Source: Clostridia bacterium
Lineage (GTDB): Bacteria; Bacillota; Clostridia; Oscillospirales; CAG-382
Reading direction: 5' to 3'
Assembly: GCA_017938055.1 (NCBI GenBank)
Contig: JAGBCG010000015.1
Span: forward strand, 1 to 20,642
DNA length: 20,642 nt
Below, in pieces: positions 1-8,343 of the stretch (position 1 is the first letter of the stretch; each line of letters begins with the position of its first letter). Both the position numbers and the translations under genes were made by a program. The notes beneath the pieces are model-generated. The model ran no database searches, was not told the DNA's origin, and saw nothing but the letters and a program-made list of their open reading frames with translations.

Positions 1-214
1 GAAATCCTATTCTGTTTAGCTTCTCAACATAGTCCATGGGATTTTTTGAGGTGTTGTTTGTAAAATAGCACAGCTTTCCCAGTTTATCCAGCTTTTCACA
101 AAATTCTATAGCTCCCTCAAGGGGTGTGGAATCAAGGTAAATTGTGCCGTCCATATCAAGCGTAAAAAGCTTTATTCTTTTCAGATGTTCGAGTTTTTCG
201 GTTGTATTAATCAT
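1..214 (-). CDS. HAD-IIA family phosphatase, N-terminal part (cut by window edge)
   Basis: Only the first ~71 codons lie in the window; the gene continues beyond base 1. The translation begins MINTTEKLEHLKRIKLF and shows HAD motif I as DMDGTIYLD, with the nucleophile Asp and the acid/base Asp two residues later, and motif II in FTNNTSKN. That combination (DxDGT(I/L)Y then TNN(S/T)) is characteristic of HAD-IIA sugar-phosphate phosphatases of the NagD/AraL/phosphoglycolate phosphatase type; the substrate cannot be told from this fragment. The ATG at 214 is preceded by an AAAGGAAAGAG ribosome-binding site. It lies 32 bases downstream of the recD2 stop on the same strand, so it is probably the distal gene of that operon. 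Confidence 0.85.
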   Translation of the reverse strand, partial: MINTTEKLEHLKRIKLFTLDMDGTIYLDSTPLEGAIEFCEKLDKLGKLCYFTNNTSKNPMDYVEKLNRIGF

Positions 215-246
215 ATTCTTTCTCTTTCCTTTAGTTTTTATAATGT

Positions 247-2484
247 CTATAGCTTGTCCTCACCAAATTTTTTAAATGCGGACCGTATCATTCTTTCAAG
301 ACCTGTATTTCTTGGATTTGTACGCACATTTGAAATCATTTGTGTCATAATTTCTGTTTTGCCTGCAATAATAGCTATTTTTTCTGCACGTGTTAAAGCT
401 GTATAAAGCATATTTCTTGTCAAAAGACCCGAAGGACAGTCAAAAAGCGGTATTATAACAGACTTATATTCACTTCCCTGACTTTTATGCACCGTTATTG
501 CGTAGGCATGCTCGATATCGTCAAAGCATGAATAATCAAAAACCGCCGTTCTTGTGTCATCAAAGCGAACCGTAAAGCTTTGGTCTTCTCGGTTAATTAG
601 GGTAATTATACCTATATCTCCATTAAACACGCCATATCCGGTTTGGCCGTCCTCATCTGTCCATTCTATGTCATAGTTGTTGCGTACTGCCATGATTTTG
701 TCACCCTGGCGAAACACAACATCACCGTTTTTGTATTCAATCTTATTTACCGATGCCGGATTTAAAATATTCTGAAGCGTGATATTCAAGCTTACCGTCC
801 CCGCCTCACCTTTGCGAGTAGGACATATGACCTGAATGTCTGAAAGACTGTCAAAGCCGTATGCCGTAGGTAGTCTTGAAGTACAAAGCTGTACTATAAG
901 CTCCTTGAGCTTTGTAGCATTTTCTCTTTTCAAAATGAAAAAGTCACTGCTGTTATCAAGCACAGGCATTTTACCATTCTTTATAAGATGGGCATTTGTA
1001 ACAATGCTGCTTCCTTTTTCCTGTCTGAAAATATCCGTAAGGCTCACCGAGCTAAAGCATCCGCTTCTCAAGACACAGCTGAAAGCATCACCCGCACCCA
1101 CCGGCGGCAGCTGATCGGCATCACCAATTATTATCAGCCTTGCACCCGGTTTTATAGCCCGCAACAAGCTGCAAAACAAAAATATATCCACCATTGAAGC
1201 TTCGTCAATAATAATTGCGTCCTGTTCAAGAAGATTATCCTCATCTCTGCCAAAAGAAGCCTCGTCCTCCTGTGCTCCAAATCGACACTCCAGAAGTCTG
1301 TGTATGGTAGCCGCCTTAAAGCCTGTTGCTTCGGACATTCGCTTTGCAGCCCTTCCCGTAGGTGCAGCAAGACAAAAATCTATTTCAATTTTTTTCAAAA
1401 GCTCAATAATCGCACGTATTACCGTGGTTTTTCCCGTTCCTGGACCGCCCGTAACCACTGCCACGCCCTTTGTCACCGAGTTTTTTACAGCCTCTCGCTG
1501 CAATGGTGCAAATTGTATTCCCTGTTGACGTTCAACCTTATCTATTTGCTCGTCTATGTTGTCTATCGGAATATTTATAGCAGCTCTGTCAAGTAGCATC
1601 AGCTTTTCGGAACAGAATTTTTCGGTGTGATACACTCTCTCAAGGTATACCTGTATACTTCCATCAATTCGCACTGCCACAATCTCGCCGCTTTGTGAAA
1701 GGTATGCCACAACATCCTTTACAGTAATTTCATCAACGCCGAGAACCACCGCCGTTTTTGAAACCAAAACATCAAGGGGAACACAGCAGTTTCCGTTTCG
1801 TGACACTTCAAGAGAAAGTAAATACTTTATTCCCGATGCAACTCTTTCCTCGCTGTCATCGGGAATACCCATTTTACGTGCAAGTGCATCTGCTTTTTCA
1901 AAACCAATGCCCTCAATCTCCTCACAAAGAAGATATGGATTATTCCTGAGTATATCTACTGCCGCATTGCCCCATTTTTTATATGCTTTCAGAGAAAGCC
2001 TCGGGGACAACATTCCCTCAAAATACAGCATGACCTGACGCATACCATACTGACTTGCAAAGCTTTCTTTTATTTCCTTAACACGCTTTGGCGATATTCC
2101 TTTGATTTGAGCAAGATATTCGGGATGCTCCTGTATTACAGAAAGTGTTTCTTCACCGTACCTGTCTACAATTCTTTTGGCAGTGACCGGACCTATTCCC
2201 TTAATTACACCTGAGGACAGATATGAAAGAATAGACTGTGTCGTAGCAGGAAGCTCTTTTTTATAGCTTTCAACGCTGAATTGTCTGCCGTAGTTAGGAT
2301 GATTCTTCCATGAGCCTTGTGCATAGATGTATTCTCCCTCATTAATTGCGGGAATATAGCCCACAAGGGTGATTTCCTCACCCTCGCAGTCTATTGTACA
2401 TATTGTGTATCCGTTATCGGGATTATGGTAGGTAACATTATCAACCATGCCTTTAACGGTATTTATATTTTGCTCGCCGTCCAC
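247..2484 (-). CDS. recD2: RecD2-type ATP-dependent DNA helicase (RecD-like, SF1)
   Basis: A 745-residue RecD2 helicase, a 5'-3' SF1B enzyme that in Firmicutes works in DNA repair and fork maintenance without RecB or RecC. An N-terminal OB-like region is followed by helix-hairpin-helix segments around residues 93-140 (IKGIGPVTAKRIV, IKGISPKRVKEI). The motor has Walker A GGPGTGKT at 346-353, Walker B IIIDEASMVD at about 424-433, the GDADQLPPVGAGD motif III, TDIFRQ, and a C-terminal VHKSQGSEY motif near 665 with YTALTRA. Length fits the family. The start is GTG at 2484: an in-frame stop lies just upstream at 2494-2496, and a GGAGG site sits 12 bases upstream, a rather long spacing. It follows thrC by 41 bases. 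Confidence 0.96.
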   Translation of the reverse strand: MDGEQNINTVKGMVDNVTYHNPDNGYTICTIDCEGEEITLVGYIPAINEGEYIYAQGSWKNHPNYGRQFSVESYKKELPATTQSILSYLSSGVIKGIGPVTAKRIVDRYGEETLSVIQEHPEYLAQIKGISPKRVKEIKESFASQYGMRQVMLYFEGMLSPRLSLKAYKKWGNAAVDILRNNPYLLCEEIEGIGFEKADALARKMGIPDDSEERVASGIKYLLSLEVSRNGNCCVPLDVLVSKTAVVLGVDEITVKDVVAYLSQSGEIVAVRIDGSIQVYLERVYHTEKFCSEKLMLLDRAAINIPIDNIDEQIDKVERQQGIQFAPLQREAVKNSVTKGVAVVTGGPGTGKTTVIRAIIELLKKIEIDFCLAAPTGRAAKRMSEATGFKAATIHRLLECRFGAQEDEASFGRDEDNLLEQDAIIIDEASMVDIFLFCSLLRAIKPGARLIIIGDADQLPPVGAGDAFSCVLRSGCFSSVSLTDIFRQEKGSSIVTNAHLIKNGKMPVLDNSSDFFILKRENATKLKELIVQLCTSRLPTAYGFDSLSDIQVICPTRKGEAGTVSLNITLQNILNPASVNKIEYKNGDVVFRQGDKIMAVRNNYDIEWTDEDGQTGYGVFNGDIGIITLINREDQSFTVRFDDTRTAVFDYSCFDDIEHAYAITVHKSQGSEYKSVIIPLFDCPSGLLTRNMLYTALTRAEKIAIIAGKTEIMTQMISNVRTNPRNTGLERMIRSAFKKFGEDKL

Positions 2485-2525
2485 GGATACGTGTTACCTC
2501 CAATTCAAAATTGCTGTATTTTTAA

Positions 2526-4009
2526 TTAAAACGCCAGAACTTCACCAAGAAGACTTTCGTGACTCTTGTCAACGGATTTTGTAAATCTCACACTCTTGCT
2601 AAACAAAGCTTCAAGAGGAGCTGGGATTTCTGTTTTTGAAATAGATGCGAGCTTTGTAAGTACCTGCTTTAAATCCTCCGGCACGCTTTCTCCCAAAGAC
2701 ACCAGAACATCAGAAGCAAATTTATAAGGACTTGCTGTTGATGCAACTATATTTTTAAGTCCCTTGCCGTTTTCATCAAGATACATATGTGCCGCCTTTA
2801 CCGCAACAGCAGTATGAGGATCGCACAGGTATGAATACTTATCAAAAGTGCTCTTGATTGTTTCCATGCAGTTTTCTTCGTCACAGCAGTAAGCAGAAAA
2901 TTCCGCCTTGATTTTTTCAAGAACTTCAGACTCTACCTGATATACGCCGTCTTTTGAAAGCTTTTCCATATAATCCTTTGTCTTCTCTGCTCCTGCCATA
3001 TAGCAAAGCAATCTTTCGAGATTTGATGAAATAAGAATATCCATTGACGGAGAAATTGTAGTATAGAACTTGCGGTTTCTGTCATAAACACCTGTATTGA
3101 GAAAATCAGTAAGAATATTATTACTGTTTGAGGCACAGATGAAACGATTTACAGGAAGCCCCATACACTTTGCAAGATATGCTGCAAAAATATTGCCAAA
3201 ATTGCCTGTAGGTACTGTTATATCAACCTTTTCGCCAAGAGAAATATCACCCTCTGTAACAAGGTCTGCATAGGCTGAAATGTAGTAAACTATCTGAGGT
3301 GCAAGTCTGCCCCAGTTGATAGAGTTGGCACTGGAAAGGAATTCTCCCTTGTCAAAAAGCTTTGCCTTTGCATCAGGATCTGCAAAAATCTTTTTCACAC
3401 CTGTCTGTGCATCGTCAAAGTTACCCTTTATTGCAGTAACGCAGACATTCTTTCCCTCCTGTGTAGCCATTTGCATTTTCTGCATATCGCTCACGCCGTC
3501 CTCAGGATAGAACACCATAATTTTAACACCGTCAACATCCTTATAACCCTCAAGTGCTGCCTTTCCTGTGTCGCCACTTGTTGCAACAAGAATATACGCC
3601 GTTTTGTCCTCACCCGTCTTTTTAAGTGCAAGTGAAAGAAGTCTTGGCATAATCTGAAGTGCCATGTCCTTAAAAGCACATGTAGGCCCGTGCCAAAGCT
3701 CAAGCACTCTTAAATCGTCACCGATAAAGCTGCTTACGGGTGCGGCAAATTCGCCGAAATTATCACCGTATGCCTTTGAAGCACAGTCAAGTAGCTCGTC
3801 GTATGTGTAATCTGTAAGATACAATGATAAAACCTTTGCAGCTCTTTCACAATAAGGGAGTGTTCCGATATTATTATAAAATCCAAATCAATCTGCGGTA
3901 TATGGTCAGGGATAAACAATCCACCGTCCTCCGCAATACCTTGCTTTATAACCTGTGCAGATGTTTTTGGATGGAGTTTTTCAATGTCTCTTGTGCTGTA
4001 GTAGTTCAT
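2526..4009 (-). pseudogene. thrC: Threonine synthase, interrupted by a single-base frameshift
   Basis: Threonine synthase converts O-phosphohomoserine to threonine with PLP. The N-terminus is read from ATG 4009 (MNYYSTRDIEKLHPKTSAQ, then IAEDGGLFIPDHIPQI; AAAGGA site upstream), but this frame runs into unrelated residues after about codon 51. The rest continues in another frame as YCERAAKVLSLYLTDYTYDELL, which is typical ThrC sequence. That frame contains the PLP lysine in HGPTCAFKDMALQ (about residue 114 of a repaired protein), the ATSGDTGKAAL phosphate loop and VPTGNFGNIFAAY. The switch falls near 3855-3862, around a CCC run, and fits loss of one base. Repaired length is about 494 residues, normal for the family. 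Without repair, only a headless product from TTG 3824 (432 codons) could be made. It may be a true pseudogene or a consensus error; identity is certain, functionality is not. Confidence 0.9.
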
Positions 4010-4046
4010 TTTGCTGTTCCTTTCTTTATGTGAAAATCTAAAAAAT

Positions 4047-4994
4047 CTAATTTAAAGCATTGTTGAAAAATCTGAAGGCATTATTGTAAAATACATCATC
4101 TGCCACTTTTTCGTCAAGACCTCTGTTAGTAAGAGCCTCATGGAGAACAGGTACTTTTGACAAGTCTTCAAGTCCCGCAAGGGGTGTTGTTCCGTCAAAA
4201 TCAAGACCCAGACACAAAGCCGTAGAATCTATTTCGAGAAAATGCTCAATATGATTGCACACCGTTTCAAGTGCTGAACACTGCTCAGGTGTGTTATCAC
4301 GGTAAGCCTTTGCAAGATGCTTTGCCACAAGACTTATGCCCACAATTCCTCCACTTGAAGAGATGGTTCTGTACTGAACATCCGTAAGATTACGCTTGTG
4401 GGAGCATATGAGGTTTGCATTTGAATGAGATGCTATAAACGGCTTTGATGCCTTGTTTGCAACGTCCCAGAAGCCTTTTTCGGACAAATGTGAAACGTCA
4501 ACCACAATTCCCATTTTTTCGCACTGTGATAAAACCTCAAGCCCGAAATCCGTAAGTCCTTCGTCTGTATCATAGCCGCCGCCGATAACGCTCATGCCTT
4601 TCCAGCAAAGAGTGATGATACGTACGCCCTCATTGTAAAGCGTTTCAAGTCTTGACAAATCATTGCCCAGAAGTCTTGCGTCCTCCACGGAAAGAAGAGC
4701 TGCAATTTTATCTTGCTCCTGTGCGGTTTTAATCTCCTGTGCCGTTGTACAAAGTGAAATTTTCTGGATGTTTTCATTAATATGTCCATGAAATTCCGCT
4801 GAAACGTGCTTAAAATTCACATATACCTCGTCATCAGTCAGACTCTCGTCAGACCAGATTGCGAAGATTTGTGCCTTATTTTCAAAGGCATCAAACTTTT
4901 CGATGTCAATTCCCAAGGTATTATGTGCAAGCCCTTGCTTGCCTTTGTACATTTCGTAGGCAGTGTCGCAGTGTAAATCAAAAAGTGAAGGCAT
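4047..4994 (-). CDS. Membrane-dipeptidase-type (M19) dipeptidase
   Basis: A peptidase family M19 enzyme, zinc-dependent and of the renal dipeptidase type, that hydrolyses dipeptides (some members accept D-amino acids at the C-terminal side). Metal-site motifs appear in order: HxD in SLFDLHCDT (residues 8 and 10), the bridging Glu in LLSVEDARL, His in VVDVSHL, His in FIASHSNA followed by SHKRNLTD with the substrate Arg, and Asp in LGLDFDG. No signal peptide is visible, so it is probably cytosolic. I place the start at ATG 4994, which has GGAGG eight bases upstream; a GTG at 5003 is in frame but abuts that site. It lies between yraN (17 bases) and thrC (37 bases) on the same strand, suggesting co-transcription without a shared pathway. 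Confidence 0.93.
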   Translation of the reverse strand: MPSLFDLHCDTAYEMYKGKQGLAHNTLGIDIEKFDAFENKAQIFAIWSDESLTDDEVYVNFKHVSAEFHGHINENIQKISLCTTAQEIKTAQEQDKIAALLSVEDARLLGNDLSRLETLYNEGVRIITLCWKGMSVIGGGYDTDEGLTDFGLEVLSQCEKMGIVVDVSHLSEKGFWDVANKASKPFIASHSNANLICSHKRNLTDVQYRTISSSGGIVGISLVAKHLAKAYRDNTPEQCSALETVCNHIEHFLEIDSTALCLGLDFDGTTPLAGLEDLSKVPVLHEALTNRGLDEKVADDVFYNNAFRFFNNALN

Positions 4995-5011
4995 TTCTGC
5001 CACCTCCGATT

Positions 5012-5404
5012 TTAATATAAATCAACATTTATTATATGGTTGTGTCTTTTCACTATGCCTTTTGCCGTATAAAGCTCTATTATGTCTACTCTTGGACGAA
5101 GTGAGCTTGCATACCTGTTATCTCTGTATTCGTGGAAAAAATATTCTATACATCCCGCTATTCTTCTCAATTTTTCCCCGTCAACAGCTTCTGCCGCATT
5201 TACACCTGATGAAATGCTTCTGAGCTTGACTTCAACAAAGCAAATATAGTCTTCCTTTGTTGCGATTATATCAACCTCACCTGCAGGACATGTGTAGTTT
5301 CGGCACATTATACTGTAGCCGTCCTTTGCAAGAAGCAACGCTGCGTAATTTTCGCCGCTGCCTCCTGCTCTTCGTCTATTTACCCGTGTTATTTTTTGAT
5401 TCAT
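5012..5404 (-). CDS. yraN: YraN family (UPF0102) nuclease-fold protein
   Basis: A 130-residue protein of the YraN/UPF0102 family, which has a restriction-endonuclease-like fold; its biological role is poorly defined. The family signature is clear: GENYAALLLAKDGYSIMCRNY, then AGEVDIIA and CFVEVK, giving the E..D..ExK arrangement of a PD-(D/E)xK site (about E43, D45, E58, K60). I chose ATG 5404 (MNQKITRVNRRRAGG), because family members begin just before the RxxG.xGE segment; a longer reading from 5458 starts at TTG and adds non-conserved residues. The first 29 bases overlap the end of rnhB in another frame, suggesting translational coupling. The rnhB-yraN pairing is common in Firmicutes. Confidence 0.9.
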   Translation of the reverse strand: MNQKITRVNRRRAGGSGENYAALLLAKDGYSIMCRNYTCPAGEVDIIATKEDYICFVEVKLRSISSGVNAAEAVDGEKLRRIAGCIEYFFHEYRDNRYASSLRPRVDIIELYTAKGIVKRHNHIINVDLY

Positions 5405-6098
5405 AATACTTCTTAAAAAAACTCTTTCTGTGTGCAGGGCACAAACCGTATTCGTCAACCTTTATGTAGTGCAACTTTGTCCCGTAACCCTTGTGCTTAC
5501 TGAACATATACTGCGGATAATTTTTATCAAGCACCTCAAGACAATACCTGTCACGTGCAACCTTTGCAAGTATGGATGCTGCAGCTATTGTAAAGCTCTT
5601 GCCGTCGCCGCCGATAACAGCTTTTGCTGTAATATTAAAGCCGCGTGTCTGATTTCCGTCAACAAGAACGCCGTCAGGCTCTGTTTCTTTGCCCCCAAGG
5701 CTCTCAATGTCAAGCTTTTCAAGCTCTTGATAAGAAGTTTTTCTGTCAACAGAAAGACCGAATATTGCCTTTCTCATGGCATGCAGAGATGCACTTAAAA
5801 TATCTGTGCTCTCAATCTCCTCCACTTCACTGTAGGCTACACAGTAGGATATTGCTTGCTGCTTGATTTTTTCTTCAAGAGCATTTCTTTTCTTTTCCGT
5901 CAGCTTTTTGGAGTCGTCAAGCTCTGTTAAAAAATCACTTTGTGTATCATTCGTGTCAAGCACCACCGCCGCCGCATAAACTCTGCCCGCAAGTGGTCCT
6001 CTGCCTGCTTCATCCGTACCGCAAACCACGCTTTTTTCTTGCAACATAAGTCTTTCGTATTCAAAGCTGAGGGGTTGTTTTTCTTTTTTCTCTTTCAT
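5376..6098 (-). CDS. rnhB: Ribonuclease HII
   Basis: RNase HII cuts the RNA strand of RNA-DNA hybrids and removes single ribonucleotides misincorporated in DNA. The 240-residue product has the family signature CGTDEAGRGPLAG (catalytic Asp29-Glu30), LDDSKKL, a further acidic residue in VLVDGNQ, the AAASILAKVARDRY helix, and the C-terminal HKGYGTKLHY with HRKSFF. A short family-variable insertion (ESLGGKETEPD) precedes the VLVDG strand. ATG 6098 has only a weak AGG upstream, lying in the centre of the near-palindrome at 6101-6116. It starts 17 bases after the rbgA stop, so coupling to rbgA is likely, and it overlaps yraN by 29 bases. Confidence 0.96.
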   Translation of the reverse strand: MKEKKEKQPLSFEYERLMLQEKSVVCGTDEAGRGPLAGRVYAAAVVLDTNDTQSDFLTELDDSKKLTEKKRNALEEKIKQQAISYCVAYSEVEEIESTDILSASLHAMRKAIFGLSVDRKTSYQELEKLDIESLGGKETEPDGVLVDGNQTRGFNITAKAVIGGDGKSFTIAAASILAKVARDRYCLEVLDKNYPQYMFSKHKGYGTKLHYIKVDEYGLCPAHRKSFFKKYYESKNNTGK

Positions 6099-6100
6099 AT

Positions 6101-6116
6101 AGTATACCTGTATACT
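6101..6116. repeat. Near-palindrome in the rbgA-rnhB junction
   Basis: AGTATAC and GTATACT are separated by CT. It overlaps the first base of the rbgA stop codon and holds the only Shine-Dalgarno-like AGG of rnhB at its centre. The same TATACCTGTATACT core also occurs at 1646-1659 (in recD2, last base matching) and 13584-13597 (in spoIIQ). Confidence 0.7.
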
Positions 6117-7171
6117 TAATCTAATGTAATTCTTCCAATTTTTCCATCACGGAATTCATCAAGAAGCATTCTTGCAGTTCTCGGGTAATCAACCTCACCG
6201 CCAGAAATGAGAAGCCCACGTTTTTTGCCAATAGCCTCAAAAATCTCATGTGGAAGCTTATCCTCAACGTCTTGGCGTGTAATTTTATACCTGTTAAACA
6301 TAAGCGAGGGGTATTTTTCCATAAGCTTTGAGGTTAAAAGCACCGCAATGCTTTCAATATCAAGTATTTCATCACGAATTGCACCTGTGAATGCAAGATT
6401 TAGTCCAACTTCTTCCTCGTCAAACTTCGGCCAGAGAACACCCGGTGTATCAAGCAAATCCACCTTATCCTCAACCGTTACCCACTGCTGAATACGTGTA
6501 ACACCGGGACGATTTTCACTTTTTGCCTTTTTGGAGCCGTAAAGACGGTTTATAAGCGTGCTTTTACCGCAGTTTGTTACACCTATTATCATAACTCTTG
6601 GCACTTTTTTCATGCCCTTGTTCTCATATCTTTCAAGCTTTTCCTTGAGCTGTGCTCTTATGGCAGGGATAATTTCGTCAATTCCCTGTCCGGTCATGCA
6701 GTCGGTAAATATAACCTTGTGTCCGTCTGCTGACAGCATTTCCTTATACTTTGCGTTAATGGCAGGGTCCGATAAAGAACATTTGTTCATTACCGTAATA
6801 TACGGCTTATCTTCTACAATTTCTTTAACCTTGGGATTTCTGCTTGAAACGGGTATTCTGGCATCGCAAAGCTCAAGAACAAGGTCTACCATTTTAAGAC
6901 TTGCCTGTATTTCACGCAAAGCCTTCGTCATATGACCTGGAAACCACTGAATCACCTTAGCAAGCTCTCTTGCATTGCCGGCACCTGCGGTTGCTTCCGT
7001 TTTATTTTTAAGCTTTTCACGGGTATTTTTTGCCTTTTTAGGCTGTGACAAAGCTTCTGCACCTCTTTTTACAGGTGCGTGATAAAACTTCTTACCCAAA
7101 TTTTGCTTAGCTTGTTTTTCTTTTTTTGCCGTAGCCTTATAGCCCGGTTTTATTTTTTTTGTTACAGCCAT
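6116..7171 (-). CDS. rbgA: RbgA/YlqF ribosome-biogenesis GTPase with basic N-terminal extension
   Basis: A circularly permuted GTPase that promotes late assembly of the 50S subunit. The order G4-G5-G1-G2-G3 is visible: G4 at 129-132, G1 GVTNCGKST at 197-205, G2 PGVT at 222-225, G3 DTPGVLWPKF at 241-250. A C-terminal RNA-binding region ends ...GRITLD. The conserved IQWFPGHMTKALREI starts at about residue 74, whereas B. subtilis RbgA begins almost at that point. The extra ~70 residues are very Lys-rich (MAVTKKIKPGYKATAKKEK...) and may bind rRNA. G4, normally NKxD, reads NKCS here. ATG 7171 has AAAGGT eight bases upstream. It lies 50 bases after ruvB and 17 before rnhB; rbgA-rnhB-yraN is a recurrent Firmicute cluster. 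Confidence 0.95.
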   Translation of the reverse strand: MAVTKKIKPGYKATAKKEKQAKQNLGKKFYHAPVKRGAEALSQPKKAKNTREKLKNKTEATAGAGNARELAKVIQWFPGHMTKALREIQASLKMVDLVLELCDARIPVSSRNPKVKEIVEDKPYITVMNKCSLSDPAINAKYKEMLSADGHKVIFTDCMTGQGIDEIIPAIRAQLKEKLERYENKGMKKVPRVMIIGVTNCGKSTLINRLYGSKKAKSENRPGVTRIQQWVTVEDKVDLLDTPGVLWPKFDEEEVGLNLAFTGAIRDEILDIESIAVLLTSKLMEKYPSLMFNRYKITRQDVEDKLPHEIFEAIGKKRGLLISGGEVDYPRTARMLLDEFRDGKIGRITLD

Positions 7172-7221
7172 CTGTGAATACCTTTAACAAATACAAATTT
7201 TAATTTTTTCTACCTATTATA

Positions 7222-8325
7222 TTATATGCTGCCAAATAAGGATTCCTGATCCACGTCTTTTGACTTTCCTTTTTTGTTGCTTTCCGGATAAGTTCTTCCC
7301 AGATGTTCATAAGCACGTCTGGTTGCCATACGACCTCTTGGTGTTCTGTTGAGAAAGCCAAGCTGCATAAGATATGGTTCATAAACATCTTCAAGAGTTA
7401 TTGCTTCTTCACCGATAGTTGCCGCCAGCGTTTCAAGTCCCACAGGACCACCATCAAAAAAGTCAATAATAGCCTCCAACATTCTGCGGTCAGTATTATC
7501 GAGTCCCAAATCGTCGATTTCCAGCATATTCAACGCTTTTGATGCAATATCCTTAGTAATAACACCATCTCCACGAACCTGAGCATAATCACGAACTCTT
7601 TTAAGCAGACGATTGGCAATTCTCGGAGTGCCTCTTGAACGTCTTGCAATCTCAAAAGCACCGTCAGACTTTGCATTTATACCCAATATTTCAGCACTTC
7701 TGACAACAATATCGCAAAGCTCCTCATCCGTATACATTTCAAGCCTGTAAAGGTTACCAAATCTGTCACGCAATGGGGAAGTGAGCTGTCCTGCTCTTGT
7801 AGTAGCACCAATAAGCGTAAACGACGGCAAAGGCAGTCTTATACTACGTGCTGACGGGCCTTTTCCCATTATAATATCCAGATTATAGTCTTCCATTGCA
7901 GGATATAAAATTTCTTCTACTTGTCTTGAAAGCCTGTGTATTTCATCAATAAACAGTATGTCACCCTGTTTTAAATTAGTAAGAAGTGCTGCCAAATCGC
8001 CTTGTTTTTCAATAGCAGGACCCGATGTTATTCTTATATCCACACCCATTTCCGACGCAATTATTGCCGCAAGAGTGGTTTTTCCAAGTCCGGGCGGTCC
8101 GTGAAGCAGAATATGATCCAGAGAATCTCCACGCATTTTTGCCGCTTCCATAGAAATAGCAAGCTTTTCCTTAACCTTTTCCTGTCCAACGTACTCATTA
8201 AGAGTTTTAGGTCTAAGGGAAACCTCCGCCTCACGTTCTTCTTCCTCATAGCTACGGGCACTGATTATTCTGCTTTCAAAATCATATTCCTGTTCATTTT
8301 GATTGTTTTTACTGCTTTTTATCAT
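7222..8325 (-). CDS. ruvB: Holliday junction branch-migration ATPase RuvB
   Basis: The hexameric AAA+ motor that, with RuvA, drives branch migration of Holliday junctions. The 367-residue product has SLRPKTLNEYVGQ, Walker A GPPGLGKT at about 76-83, Walker B FIDEIHRL at about 125-132, sensor 1 GATTRAG, the arginine finger in SPLRDRFG (about R186), and the winged-helix C-terminal domain with FLNRTPRGRMATRRAYEHLG. A 30-residue acidic N-terminal leader and a short polar tail extend the core slightly. ATG 8325 follows an AGAGG site. It lies 18 bases downstream of ruvA. No ruvC is present beside the pair in this window. Confidence 0.98.
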   Translation of the reverse strand: MIKSSKNNQNEQEYDFESRIISARSYEEEEREAEVSLRPKTLNEYVGQEKVKEKLAISMEAAKMRGDSLDHILLHGPPGLGKTTLAAIIASEMGVDIRITSGPAIEKQGDLAALLTNLKQGDILFIDEIHRLSRQVEEILYPAMEDYNLDIIMGKGPSARSIRLPLPSFTLIGATTRAGQLTSPLRDRFGNLYRLEMYTDEELCDIVVRSAEILGINAKSDGAFEIARRSRGTPRIANRLLKRVRDYAQVRGDGVITKDIASKALNMLEIDDLGLDNTDRRMLEAIIDFFDGGPVGLETLAATIGEEAITLEDVYEPYLMQLGFLNRTPRGRMATRRAYEHLGRTYPESNKKGKSKDVDQESLFGSI

Positions 8326-8343
8326 AAAAAACCTCTGTTTTCA

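Noticed and set aside
3734..4009. A separate 91-codon gene at the 5' end of thrC
   Set aside because: Its first 50 residues are the conserved N-terminus of threonine synthase; the remainder is out-of-frame thrC sequence.
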